Shown here piece by piece: positions 34,996 through 47,277 of a stretch of DNA of 64,000 bases. The translations under genes and the position numbers were made by a program. The stretch is taken from NCBI GenBank assembly GCA_002205965.3, contig NADL03000533.1, positions 248,001 to 312,000 of the forward strand. The letters run 5' to 3'. The notes below the pieces were generated by a model. The model was given only the letters and a program-made list of their open reading frames with translations, was not told the origin of the DNA and made no database searches. Numbering within the stretch: the first letter of the stretch is position 1; every line of letters starts with the position of its first letter. The stretch is from Kappaphycus alvarezii (lineage: Eukaryota; Rhodophyta; Florideophyceae; Gigartinales; Solieriaceae).

Positions 34996-36818
34996 CAAAC
35001 CTAAATGAATAGGTTTAGGTTTGTTACAGCAGGGTATTCACGACTTCGCATGTTGTACACTCCGGCCAGAAATGATAGGACAGTGGACCCAAACAGCAGT
35101 ACAGTACTTTTCTCAGTAGCATTTCTGCCAGTTAGATTTGGTAAATCCCAAATGCCTGTTATGTGCGATGAATTAAACGAATAGAGAAACACAAACACTT
35201 TATCAAAGCAAATAATAGCTAAAAGCACCAGGGATAACTAAAATACGTACGCATTGCAGCAATCAGGGATAACACATGCAGCTTCCTTGCTCCAGTAGTT
35301 CCGACTGATTTGAACCTCTGTGTTGGAATCTTTGTCAGGTTCCATTCGTTCCATCATGCGTACCTTGGGTAAACTATTTAGATTTGGTGTGTTGGCGTCG
35401 CAAGAGTTGCAAAGAAAGTAGTGCGGTCATACGCCCGTAATATGCGCGTTGATCCTCTGACCAAACCAAATGAATGCTTCCAACGGTTGCTGAATTTGCG
35501 TCATGCATGCATCATCATCATAAAAGAAATAATAAATAATAAAATATCATAAGGACAAAGATCGACTTGTGATTAGTCTATTGCGGATGTAGAAATGGAG
35601 GGAGGGAGGCAGGAGAACAAGCGAAGACTTAAGGAACCAAGAAGTTGCGCAATAGGTTTCCATGTTGACGTTTATATAGCCCTGTCCGATGGGTCCTGAT
35701 CGCACACTAAGTACTTGTACGCAAACGGTAAGCTCCATATCCTGCGCTCGCTTGAAGTGCTTACAGCGAAACGGATGCAGTTGGTGAATCCAGCGCTGTC
35801 AATATGCATGACAGCCTGATTTGCTTCCAGTTGTGGATTATGGCCAAAACAAAGCCTCCTTATCATATTCACACATAACTTTCCAATAATTCTACCAATG
35901 TAGCAGTTAACCAAAATTTCAACTTTGTGCTTTTGCCGCTTATGTGCGCTGAAGTGGACTTTTGAGTCGTTTTAAGGGTCAGCTTGCACCGATCCTATCT
36001 TCTTTTTTCTTAATCCAGCACCCTCTAACTTTGTGCCACAAATTATGATCCTTCTTGGAACAATCTAGGCTTTCAATTTCTGGAATCGGGGCAAAATTAA
36101 TGGAGCTAGAAGCTAGAGCTATCTACGCACATCCCCCGCCAAGTTAGCATCACCAGGCAATGTCCCTTACCAAAACTCCACTCCAGCTTCTCGCGCTGGT
36201 CATAAAGAGACAGCACGGGAAGCGCAAAACGCTAATCAGGCTGGGGAAGGGTTTCGGCGGTCAAGCATGATGAATAGAGGTATCCAGTTAGGTTTAGTTG
36301 TGCTGGAATGTGAGGAAAATGAGCAGAGGAGATCTACAAGGGGTAGCGGTACAGCTTGTAAGAGCAGTAGTCCACCCAGAAGCTCAGGGAGAGCTGAAGG
36401 CGGGGAACATTAGTTAGGCGCAAGGGTCATTCTCAATGTTGATGGCGAGAGAGATGAACTGCTGCTAACTGTTCGCCAGCGAACGGGCCGGAGGGGAAGA
36501 AAGTCGCGTTTTCATGGTCGTGACAGAGTTAGAGGGCGCTGTTGAGGTCTTGTAAGTGGAAGATCGAGAAAAAACGGCCCCTTCGATGACGCTAACGCGA
36601 GTTGGACGGTGAATTTTACGCAATGAAATCGGTTTAAGATTGAAATGGAGTCCTTCGACAATGTGTTGCAATACAGGGCTAGGTTGTTGTGCAAGGTGAC
36701 TGTTATGAATATGAAATTGGATATGAATGTCAAGGCACTGTCTCAGATGAGGTGTGGGTTTTTTGTATTGGTAATGAACGCATTGCTGTGGCAATTGGTG
36801 GACTAGAAAAAAGAGTTT
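34996..36818. other. Intergenic DNA
   Basis: No recognisable gene. Overlapping open frames at 36465-36794 (-) probably shadow the poorly conserved start of the transposase-like region that becomes recognisable after 36819. Confidence 0.35.
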
Positions 36819-38870
36819 GTGAGGCTACGACACAGTTCACAACCTCCCTTAGCGATTTCTGACTTGAACTGCTACGTTTTTGTTTTACTGTTTTCCCACA
36901 CGGCAGGGTTTAGCTTTGACAAGGCAATGGTAGTTCTACGACAGGCTGGGAGCACTTCTCTCTCTCTGGGGCTAATTAGGTTCAATTCTTCACATATAAT
37001 GACGTATCTAGCTAATGGAAGAGGGAACAATTGAAAAAGAATCTGGTCAGCGCACCGAGATCAGATTCGCCATTTGACAGAGTTTGAAGCGACCGCGTTC
37101 AGAGAAACTCGAAAGATCTTCTTCATACCTCTTCACTTAATGGCAACGTTTATTGATGACCTATTCGGCACACGAGGAGCGGACATCCAAATTAAAATTC
37201 TCAGCTCGCGGAAAGCTGATAAAGAAGGTCACTCGGTTGACGCCGTGGTGGATGCACTGTTTCGGATAGCTTCTGCTCTATGGTTCAGAAGAAGAGGAGA
37301 AAAGATGGAAGACTCTGTCAGAAAGCTCCTAAGGTCGTTGTTTGACGGACGCGGTGAGGATTCTTTGAAAGGGTGCATTATCACAGCCGACAGAGGATAC
37401 GGTAAATAGGTTTTCATGAAAAAACTGATGGACTTCGGTCTTTGTCCTGTGTTTGTAATGCCGGACTGCATTTTGCGCTGCCATCAGTTTGTCGGAAAGT
37501 CGTACTTGAACCCTTTTCGCGGTGATCTAGAAGAAGAAACCGATGCGGGTCTGGAGTCTACCAATGCTTATGTCGGCAATGCTGAGAATTCTGCAGAAAG
37601 TGCTACACTGAACCCTAATGATAGCGTCCCCACAAACGTTCCTACAAGAGTCCCTACAACTGGAGCCGCCAACGATTCACACAGAGAACAAGAATCGACC
37701 AGGCCCAAAAATGAAACTAATGCTGCAGAGTGGCGGGCTGGCAACACGCAATGGTACGATCTTCGTAAGGGTTGTGTGCTTGACGATGATCCAGACATGG
37801 GACCTGAAGTGTTTTTTGCATCGAGGACAATCCCGTCAACAGCCCGCAGGATAGGCAACACCATTGCCACTGCTGTCGCCGTGCGGGAACATGGTACGAA
37901 TAAGTTTGCCAAGGGGCTCAGGTTTAAGTACAAAGTCCCACCACACATGCAGCAAAGTTTAAATACGTGGATTGCTGTGCCAAAGCCAAATTTTTCCCGA
38001 GGCAAGACGGTCTCCAGTGGTGCGGAGCAAGAGAGTGAGTGCATGCAGTTCATGAGGGCTAAAGCTGAGGAACAAATTGCTAACGTTTGTGATGTGCTAG
38101 CTTTAGGACAGCATTGTGCCGACTGGTTTGTGCTGCAAAAATTTCGAGTAACAGTTACACTGTCATGGAAATTCTAGTTCTGGCAGGTGACGAAAGATGT
38201 TGAGAAGACAAAACAGGAGTGGTTAAGCTTGTTGCCCAAGAGCTGGTTTAGTTCTAAGACTTCAACTGAAGCGACGATGAGGGGTACAGTAAACGAGCCT
38301 GCTGCTGTCAGCTCGCTTGAGGCTCTGGAGATCTTCAAAGCTTTGTTTGCTGTGGTAATGCTGTCCATGAAGAGAGCTCGTTATCTTGCCTTATAGCCTG
38401 ACGCCGTGGCTTTTCTGGACATTCTGGACGTTGGTAGAGTGGTCTAACGTTGAGGGTTTGTCTGGATTTCGAGAAAGCAAGGTAGTCATGGCCTCTGTTG
38501 AGGTTAAGAAGAAAGTAGCAGCGTCCGCTTAAGGTGAGTCCCTCCAGCTATTCATCGCTGGACGTAGTTAGATGCAGTTTTGGTGATGAGACTTTCAGAA
38601 CGTACGTGCTGAGAGAACAAATGGGACAGATTGTCCACCAAGCTCTAGTGTTACAGTTAGATTTTTGTCTATACGTCGTTGGAGGGGAGACAGGTTTACT
38701 GTACATGTTGCTCATAAGGATCCCACGCTCTGCACCTTCTACCTTTCAGTCCTCACTAGTTTCTCTTGCGCAACCGTTGGTCGATTGGGCTTCTGCCGAA
38801 GAGATGCCATTCCTTGCTTTTGTGCATGTGTAAAACCGGTCGCAACTAGAGACTAGGCATAATATTTGGC
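36819..38870 (+). pseudogene. DDE-like transposase followed by YqaJ-nuclease-like domain
   Basis: One reading frame runs from 36819 to 38396 with only four stops: TGA 37032 and TAG at 37407, 38175 and 38394. The first half has FIDDLFGTRGADIQIK, ILSSRKADKEGHSVDAVVDA and CIITADRGYGK, then LCPVFVMPDCILRCHQFVG, a DDE-transposase-like core (IDD and ADRGY as the likely acidic residues). After a low-complexity Pro/Thr/Glu linker, CADWFVLQKFRVTVT and MRGTVNEPAAVSSLEALEIF resemble the entry and the G-x2-NE motif of YqaJ-type exonuclease folds. A PDAVAFLDI box follows the third TAG. In another frame (38534-38833) GDETFRTYVLREQMGQIVHQ continues that fold. The combination suggests a transposon protein with its own nuclease domain. 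The family name is not certain. Confidence 0.5.
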
Positions 38871-41800
38871 AGGTTGTGGACAAAAATGTCAAAAGCTCTA
38901 TTTTCCCCTCCTTATCCCTTCAACTTTTTATCTAACCCTGGCTTCAAGAGATGAGTCCCGTAATGTTTTGGACTCTTTGACTATTTCTCTTACAGCTGCT
39001 GATAGACAGCTAGTTTTCAGTTTTGACAGAAAGTGAGATCCAGCGACACGGTGGCTTATAACCGACCGTTGAATTTTACCTTTTCCTGAGTTATTTTAAC
39101 TTCTTCTAAACTGGCTAGCTGCTCATGGAAGTGAACCGATCTTCCGAAACATTCCGCCAGAAGTTCTTGCGCAATCCTTACTGATGCCGGGATGAAGGAG
39201 GTTCTGTACTACAATAAGGTAACAGGTGCAGTCTACCCGGGAGGAAGAAATAATGCCCTAGTATACCTCAGACGATTGGAATTAGACCCACATCCTTTAA
39301 CAAACACAAAGAAACCAGCTTTTTGTTAAATTTTATTTCCTTGAGATCAAGCAAAAACAAGGACAGTAACAACGTTCATTTTAATATCTCAGGCGTGACC
39401 GAAAAAGAAATAGGACCATCTAGTCTTTCAATTTTTTTGCGTCAAATTAAAACTACATCAGTTGTACTTGACCAGATGAATTGAATTATATTTTAAGAAC
39501 CAGAAAGAAAGGTGAAATAGGTAGTGAACATGTCACTACGAAATTCAAGAGCTGACAAAACTGCCCAGGGAGCAATTATATCAAAGAATGCATCCAGATT
39601 GTATCATACAATTCAGTTACAACAATGAATCATGGAATATAAAACCAAATAAAGTGAAAAGTAGAATAATTTGATGCCCTTAGCTAAACATAAAGTAATT
39701 AAAAGCAGCAGCTCATATTCATCGAGAAGGAAAACATCATAATCACTTCGACAGTGTTTGCTGGTCTTATGCAACGAAAACTTAGAACAAAGTTAATTAT
39801 TAGATTACTCAAATAATCTTACTCGCACTTAAAATGATGACAAACAGATGCAGTACTTAGAAATCTACTGTATCGAGGAAATGGATTGGTACAATACCAG
39901 TATACCTAGTATGAATGAAATGAAAGGAGGCTCCGTTTGAGCCTTATTTGATCGCATATTACGAGCCCTCTTCTTTGCACAAAATTTGTCAAGCCTTCAC
40001 AATGTAAGGTTCAAACTGTTCATGGATGCAGGTGGTAATTAACCAACAAACTTCGGATAAAGAAGTACATATGGTTCTTTACACTGTAATCTTTTAAGCC
40101 GGTGTGGTAAATAGTGTTGCAATAGAAATAGCACACACGCTACTTACCGGTGTGTATGTAAACATTGCTGCTAAAAAATGAAACAGTCAGCGGAAACTGA
40201 AATCAGCATAAATGAAACTAATGTCTACAGTTTAACACCTAACAATCAAGAGGGTCAGTTGGCAAAGAATCGAGTAGCTAAAATCTTGAATAGTCTCGTA
40301 AGAAATTGTATGCAACTGACGGTATCGATATATAATATAGAAGGCCGGCATCAAATGGAGAAACAAAAGAACCGAAAACTGCTTCAATTTACCGGAGGAG
40401 GTTTTTTCTTCAGAATAAACAATATTCAATTTATATTGAAGTGCAAAAAAACTAATTTTGATCATCGCCAAATGATAGCCGATATACTTTTCTCCATTGC
40501 CAAAACTTAAAAGGCCAAAACTATCTCTTGGGGAGCTTATTTCCTAATATTAGCCACTTGAGGGCACCATTAAGTAGTTAAAGAATTGATAAGTACATTA
40601 AAGACTCCCTTTTGACCTGCTCACTCCTTTCTATTTCATTTGTTTATGAAAGGACATTGCGTTCGAAATTATAGTCATTTTAGGACGTAGAGAAGCATAA
40701 ATTGTCCTGTCCATGTCCGATTTATGTCATGACAGTTTTCTGGGGAAAACACGCAAGGCCTTTCTAACGCTTTTGAAATAATATTGGATAGTACGTATAA
40801 TAGAAAGCGAATATTCTTTTTTAATTGATATTAATCCTTCATAATTACCTTGCCAGAGAGATTGCGGCCGTATGCAAGCAAGTCACATAATTCTGTGTTA
40901 TTGGACACAAAATACACCACTTTGTCTATGGAACAAATATCTTCACTAACGTAGGGAAGTCAGGATATCTATTTCGTTAATGTAAGCCAGTGGAAAGTGG
41001 ACCTTTCAGCTGATTTCCCATGAGAAGCGACTTTTTATTGAAGCCAGATTCATCTGATGTAGTCACAGTAATGGCTGGTTGCTAAACATTTCCTATATTT
41101 AAGGATTATAGGGTGAAAATTTCAGAATAAAAAAGGCATTCAGATAATCCAACTCTTTTTGCAACTTTCCAGAAACTAAAAAGTTAAAACTTAACCCGAA
41201 AGGATGGGTATTTAATTCAATAAATAAAGCGGATAGTTGTATCATTAACCTATTGTTCTTTATTTTGTCTCAAATAAGTCTGAAAAGAAACAAAATCTCA
41301 TGAAAAGGTGAAATACTTTTGAATGACTTTCTGAATAAGCGATTTAATAAAATATTTAATTTTTTAATTTTCTTTTTCCTGTTTTATAAAATTAAATTAC
41401 TATTACAAATCCCTTAAAACTAAAGGGAAAATATTTCTTTGTTACAATACTTTTCTTTTGCATTAATGATGAGTTGTAAGTATATACAGTGGGAAAAAAT
41501 CTTTGAACCACCAATTAGACCTTTGTAAAGGCAACTTCAGCTCTTTTCATAAATAATTATTCATTAATTGAGATAATGGGCGGTCTAATTTTACATTGGA
41601 TATTTATGTACTAGGATGGAAGTAAAATAGGTTTTCTGTCTTTTTTGAGTTCTTTTCTTCACAATCGATCATTATTTACGTATAGTCTACAACCTAAAAA
41701 TAAAATAACTGTCATTAAATTTGAGAATCAATTTGAGCCTCCATTTCAATGTTTGAAATCGCTCCTTTATTTTTATAAACATTATTTCATTTTAGCTTCC

Positions 41801-44800
41801 ATTTATTCTTCCTCTCACCGTCTTGAAATTTTTGCAGTGCATATTTTTGATTTTATCTTCCTCGAAAATGGGCAACAACTTACAGGTATAATTTTGCTGA
41901 CTTTTTCATCGACATTATACAGACTACATGAATTAATCCCATATTTGAGTAATATAAATGGGTTATTGAATTACCTCTAATAATGAAATACCCTCATAAT
42001 TCCATTTCAGTACATCTGCGCCTTTCCGTTAACATGAAAATACTCCCCTCTTCCTTCACAAAAAAATCTTCAAGCAGGGAGACAAGGTTTTTCAACAGGC
42101 TCTAGTAATTGCGAAATATACCAACGGAGTAGAGTTAATACCGTAGAAGCATGTCTAATTAATTATTTAGGACTTCATTTCGTGTTGGAAATTGTTTCGA
42201 AAATGAGGAAGTTTATGATTGGGGTAAGGAAGTTGAGGAAGTCTTGTATTGCGAGTGAGACTGTACAGAATTATATAGTTTGTTAGAGCACAGTCTTTCT
42301 GTGATTCTTATGAGGTTCTCACAAGATAATATTAATCTTCTATTGCAAATTATGAAGGAATGTAGGAGATTAAAGGGATCTCATAATACTCGGCTAGGGA
42401 TGGATCACAAGTTGTATTTATTAAGGAATAATTTAAGGGCTCAGATATTTCTGATTATTATAACTAGGGTAGTTATCTTTTCATGTAAATCTGTAGGGAC
42501 TTTATTTGTGGTGTGTAAGGACTTTATATGTGGTTCATATATCTTAACGGATCTAGTAGACTGCTATTTTTGCAGTAGCGAATGGAAGTTATAGATTTTG
42601 ATATTTATTTCGAAATTATCTCCAACCTAATCTTTCCAGTCCGCAATTTTTACTTAAGCGCATTTTATTGTATTTATTGTGTTTATATAAGACTTCATTA
42701 TTAGCCAAAAGTACGTGTGGGATAACTCAAGTAATTTCTCCAAGATAATTCGAGGAAGTTTGGAAGAAACTCTGAGTATAGACTATAATAGCAACGAAGT
42801 TGGAAATCACCTGCTTACGTAAGAAAGGTTCCAAATACCTCAAATTACCAAGCAAAATTGGAATAGCCTGATCAATTTGGCGGGACTCGCTCACCAGCAG
42901 TCTCTTCTTCATTTTTCATTTGCAATTTTATCGCAATTGTACTAACCTAGAATATTTTGCCTCTTGCAAGAATTATGTTTCTTGGGACAGTAAGTTTTGA
43001 GATCTAGATCTATGCTGATTTAAATCTGTTCCACTTTGTACAAAAAGGAGCGGATTCACTGTTAGTGCATCCAATTTAAGGTAGGTGCAACAGACTTGTA
43101 AAAGCCAGTAAGTCATTTGGTTGAAAATCATTCCAAATGGAAAAAAAGATGGAGAACTATTCAAGACGTTAGCAATACGTGTGGAGACCTAATACTATGA
43201 GGAAAAATGGGGAGCTCAAATACTATTACAAGTATTCTTGTTGAGACATACTCAACTTCTATGGTAGTGTGCACGTACGTGATATGTTGCGTTGGGTGCA
43301 GATGGTACTCTATCAGCAAGTATAGGGGAGACAAGAAAGCAAACAAACCACATTACAGGCTACTTGCAATGCAGAGTGTCGCTGTGCAGGAATATTTTAC
43401 ACATTTGAACCCCGGTCCATTTCCCGAAAGGCCATATTTTGCACGTGCTTTTTGACGAAAAATAACGCTGCTGGATGCTATTCTCCAGTTTTCTAGATGA
43501 GAACAAGATCTATCCTCCTTTTACTTTGAAATTCACCAAGAACACCTTGATATTTCTGCTTCTTCCCCGCATGGGCTGCGTTGTGGCTCGTGAGTGGAAT
43601 GAACCTCTTCGCTCTGGCACAGGGGGACAAGAAGTTTGATGCAAGTTACTTCAGAGTGGATTTAGGAGCTGAAGACTCCCATATCCCTGATGTTCCGCCT
43701 TTTTCTGAGCTGATATTACAATAAATGATAGTGTGACACTAAGTGAAGAAATTTGCGACTAGTAACGTAGGAAAGTAGTGTTTCCTGTATTATAATTCTT
43801 CTGTTGACTATTAAATACTGCCAAATATTTACTTTGCTTTATTCTTGTTTATTTCTTTGTCAGAGAGAAATATGAAAATATGAGTTGAATCGACAACTCA
43901 AACATTTGCCAAACAATTTTACACTCGCCAAATCTCGGAGTTTCATAATAATAACTATTATCAAATCTTCAAAAACGTTCCTACTATTTTCTAAATCCAT
44001 AAGAATTAAGTTTCAATGCATGGAATTCAGGTGGCCTTTGTAAGGTCATTTTATAGTGAGGTGAACTGATTTTTACTTGCTAGATATGCACCCAAAGCCG
44101 TTACGAAAGAGAAACAAGTGGTACCTGTAGATATCCAGCATTATATGACACCCTCCCTTTGTAAAATAAGTGCCTTGTATGATTAATGGAACCAAATGGA
44201 AAAATATTTACTCTTAGTATGTAACTTAAATCCAGGGTACTAAGCTCTGTAGACTCATCCTTTGGCTGATTGCAGGGAAATAAGAGCATAAAAATATAGT
44301 GATTCGGGTGTTATTGAGCAGTGGGTCCACTTTGACAGCTGTATGAACTGCATATTTCAACTTATTCTAATATTTGCAAAATTGAATTCGTCCCATGGTT
44401 CGGAAAGTGGCGCTCCTTTTGCTAAAGGCAGCGACAGCATCTGTTTCTTTTTTTAAATTTCATTTGCAAAATGACTGCCACCTTCTCAAACCAAAGTCCG
44501 CCCCTGCAGACCGCTCAAATACCCAAATGCCAGCAAAGCATCAAAGATGGAAAGACCTATATGTTTTAAAAAAATTACGGTAAGATTCAGACTGTTCCCG
44601 GTTCCTACATCCACGCTCCAAAGATGGCACTAGATGGAATTTTTGAATCCCTGCATTCGTCCTGAAACTTCACATTTTTAGTTACGGAAACCTCGGCATA
44701 CCTGAGTAGTATCTTCATGCAAAGGTACTCTATGTTGCAGACACAACCATAGCAAATTAAATAGATCCGGTCCTAAAACTCGGAAAACTTACAAGGCCAT

Positions 44801-45113
44801 TTAATTTGGGAAGGAGCTAAAGGGGTTTGATTCGCTGCGAATGTTGCAAATGTTATGATTCCTACTGCTTTTGCTTTCAAAACATGTGGCTGGATCTACA
44901 ATACAAATAATTGAGTGGGAAGGAATCTTGGCTACCTAGAGCAGCCTTTAAAGGGAGTCTGGTCTGGGTCTATTCACCAGTTGAATCCAATCAGAAAATT
45001 TTTATACCGTCTATTTACCGTAAAGAACCCACTCTTTCAAACGCATAGAAATCATCAAACCGTGACCTTTGTCCCGATTCCAGGAAAGAATCCATAAAAA
45101 GGGCAAACAGGTT
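38871..45113. other. Long, mostly AT-rich non-coding stretch
   Basis: 38.9-43.1 kb is very AT-rich. Near 39190-39290 a frame reads GMKEVLYYNKVTGAVYPGG, which may be the tail of the upstream transposon (a YNK-x-x-GAV motif). 43.2-43.7 kb is less AT-rich and has an 82-codon frame (43207-43455, RWYSISKYRGDKKANKPHYR) plus a shifted continuation with FTLKFTKNTLIFLLLPRMGC; no family recognised. 43.8-45.1 kb holds nothing identifiable. Confidence 0.5.
40178..40510 (+). CDS. Hypothetical 110-residue ORF in AT-rich DNA
   Basis: ATG-started frame of 110 codons, basic (many Lys/Arg/Asn), with KNRVAKILNSLVRNCMQLT and a possible beta segment GGGFFFRINNIQFIL. In this composition a 330-nt open frame is longer than usual, but no homologue, motif or neighbour supports it. 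It could be chance. Confidence 0.15.
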   Translation: MKQSAETEISINETNVYSLTPNNQEGQLAKNRVAKILNSLVRNCMQLTVSIYNIEGRHQMEKQKNRKLLQFTGGGFFFRINNIQFILKCKKTNFDHRQMIADILFSIAKT

Positions 45114-45366
45114 TAGTCGCGGTGATTCCACAGTGAGGCGATACTGCTCCGAAATCAAGCAAAATAATACAGTTTTGCATTCTATTACCTGTCAGGACTG
45201 ACTGCAGTTCGCGTTTGCATTTATTATTGCAGAAAAGAATGTCCAAATTATCTGGTGCAGTGGAAAGCGCAAGCCTGATATAGCATTGTAGTGTCCACTC
45301 TCGATAAACGCGACCCCTGTTTCCTACTATGAAGGACACAATTGCAACCAACTACAAAAAATTTCA
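45114..45366 (+). repeat. Copia-3 left LTR
   Basis: About 253 bp, aligned to 51194-51445 over its whole length with moderate divergence. The outer start (TAGTCGCGG versus TGTCGCGG) carries one extra base. Confidence 0.8.
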
Positions 45367-45368
45367 AA

Positions 45369-45382
45369 GGTTATGGGCCCAG
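45369..45382 (+). promoter_or_regulatory. Copia-3 half-tRNA-iMet primer-binding site
   Basis: GGTTATGGGCCCAG, a few bases inside the LTR, is the complement of the initiator tRNA-Met anticodon stem-loop (CTGGGCCCATAACC) rather than of a tRNA 3' end. Drosophila copia is known to prime this way, with a cleaved 5' half of tRNA-iMet. Confidence 0.8.
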
Positions 45383-46125
45383 TACGACGAAGCCATTGGC
45401 ATAAGTCCACCCATGTGTTGCCGCTCCCATCGACCATGAAAGACTTAGATAAAGTCAAGATCAAGCCTTTGGACACAAAGTCCGACTACTCTCTATGGAA
45501 AATCAGAGTGAAGGCTGCTTGTGAGGCCAAGAATCTATCACCGGCGTTAGGAAATGAACAATGTCCTGAAGATACTGAGAGGCAATACTTTGCGAAGATG
45601 CACCGGCAAGCGAGCAATATAATCATATCTTCAGTGACCGACAACTCGCTTCGATTTATTCGATCCGTAGTTGGCAATCCATGTCAAATGATGACATAGC
45701 TTGATTCTGGGTTTGAATCAATGTCTACTGCTTCCCGCATTTCGAAAATGTCAGAGCTGATTTCTCTCAGCTAAACGTCAAAGAAAGATGACATTACTGT
45801 CCACATTGATATTATGGCTGCATTGATAGAGCAGCTGAGGTCAATGGACACTGTTATTCAGGATTTAATGGCGGTCGAGATACTAATTGCCTCTATCGAA
45901 GTTCAGGAATTTCTACCTTTCACTGCCGCCTTCAAGACTTTTTCTGAGGATAATTACACCTGGAAAACAGTGACGACACGCATTTTGGATGAACATATTT
46001 CTCTTAAAATGTATTATCACAGCGAGGATCGCGCGAACAAGGGTGTTCTTGATAAGAAATCTTTTGAAATATGTCACGAGACAATATGTCACGACAAACT
46101 GATAACAGAGCTCAATGCCTTATGA
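45373..46125 (+). pseudogene. Copia-3 gag remnant
   Basis: One frame from 45373 (a second ATG at 45436 starts MKDLDKVKIKPLDTKSDYSL) to 46125 with stops near 45699 and 45772. SDYSLWKIRVKAACEAKNL is the typical Copia gag opening (N-Y-x-x-W-K), and helical sequence including VEILIASIEVQEF follows. No zinc knuckle is visible in this frame. Confidence 0.7.
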
Positions 46126-46974
46126 ATCCTATGGGTCCGGGAAACAAGCTGAACCTCCTGAGCAATGGCAAGCGATAAAAATATGCTGAAGAAGCGGAAC
46201 ACGGTAAAAAGAAGAATAAATTAAACCGAGATGAGGGAAAAATGGAAAGAATGATGGGCAGAAAACGAGGGCTGGTACTGCAAGGCTGATTTCCTAGAAG
46301 ATTATACAGTCCCACCGGTACTCCAGCATGATGCTCGACTCTAGTACAACTTCGCATACGCCCCACTTCCGCCGAATATTGAAGACGGAGAATCATGTAA
46401 TTTCCAAATCCTACTCAGTGACGACCCAGCAGTACCTGCTAAGATCAAAATAAACGTAACATGTCTTGGGCTTCCGAGAGTGGAGTCACTAAAGTCTCCA
46501 TCAGCAACAAAAAAGCTGCGCCAGATCTGGTAATGAGGCTGGTATCCGTTCCTGCTCTCGCAGCAAAGGGCATTCAGTTTTATTTGCTCACAAGAGAGCG
46601 TAATGATTGACGCTGAGGACATTTTTAAAGTCATTGGCATGCCTAAGCGTTGTGAAGATCAGCTGTACTAAATCAGTACGAACTAATATGTTACGAACTA
46701 TGAAGAAGATGAATACTCGGACATGTGCATTGGCAAAGCACTGATGGATATTATCCAAAGGTCGATTGATGATAACAATAAGCTATTGACCAACACAGCT
46801 GACTGTGAAAGCATTATATCAAGTGAATATAACTCGGAACCTGAGTGCAGCGCTGACAGTAGACTCTCAGAAGAGGAATGCAGTGCTTCAAGCAATAAGT
46901 CAACCGAGATCATTGATCTCTGTGAAAATTCTCTCAATTCGAAGTATTAAACTGCTAAAGAAGACACTAGTTCG

Positions 46975-47277
46975 ATGAGTGAAGATGACCATTGCGGAGA
47001 AGATCACAGGGTAACGAAGCAATATGCTGACACATGGCATAACAGATTTAGACATGCCTGGGATCCCTCAACCATACGCAGAGTGATCAGGGACGGGGCC
47101 CCTCCTCCGAAAGCATGTAATAAATCATCATGTGAAGACTGCCCGAAAGGTAAATCCCGCCGATCATATCGCGGTTCTTTAAAAATGCTCGAAAGCAGTG
47201 AAATCTTCATGCGGATGTTAAAGGAAAAATCAATCCCGTCAGTCACAATGTGTATCGTTACTTCACTTCAATCGTAG
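46975..47277 (+). pseudogene. Copia-3 GAG-pre-integrase zinc region
   Basis: TWHNRFRHAWDPSTIRRVI and CNKSSCEDCPKGKSRR supply the His-x4-His and Cys-x2-Cys of the integrase N-terminal zinc motif. The catalytic integrase core downstream (47.3-47.9 kb) is present only as scattered pieces with many stops, for example the AIGRMQ and YLGIRTG segments. Confidence 0.7.

Noticed and set aside
36465..36794. Minus-strand ORF of 109 codons
   Set aside because: It overlaps the upstream part of the + strand transposase-like region and has no recognisable motif.
41645..42594. Open frames of about 100 codons in AT-rich DNA (41645-41980, 42280-42594)
   Set aside because: Low-complexity composition, a non-ATG start in the first, and no motif; not distinguishable from chance.
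45486..45677. Minus-strand ORF inside Copia-3 gag
   Set aside because: Antisense shadow of gag.
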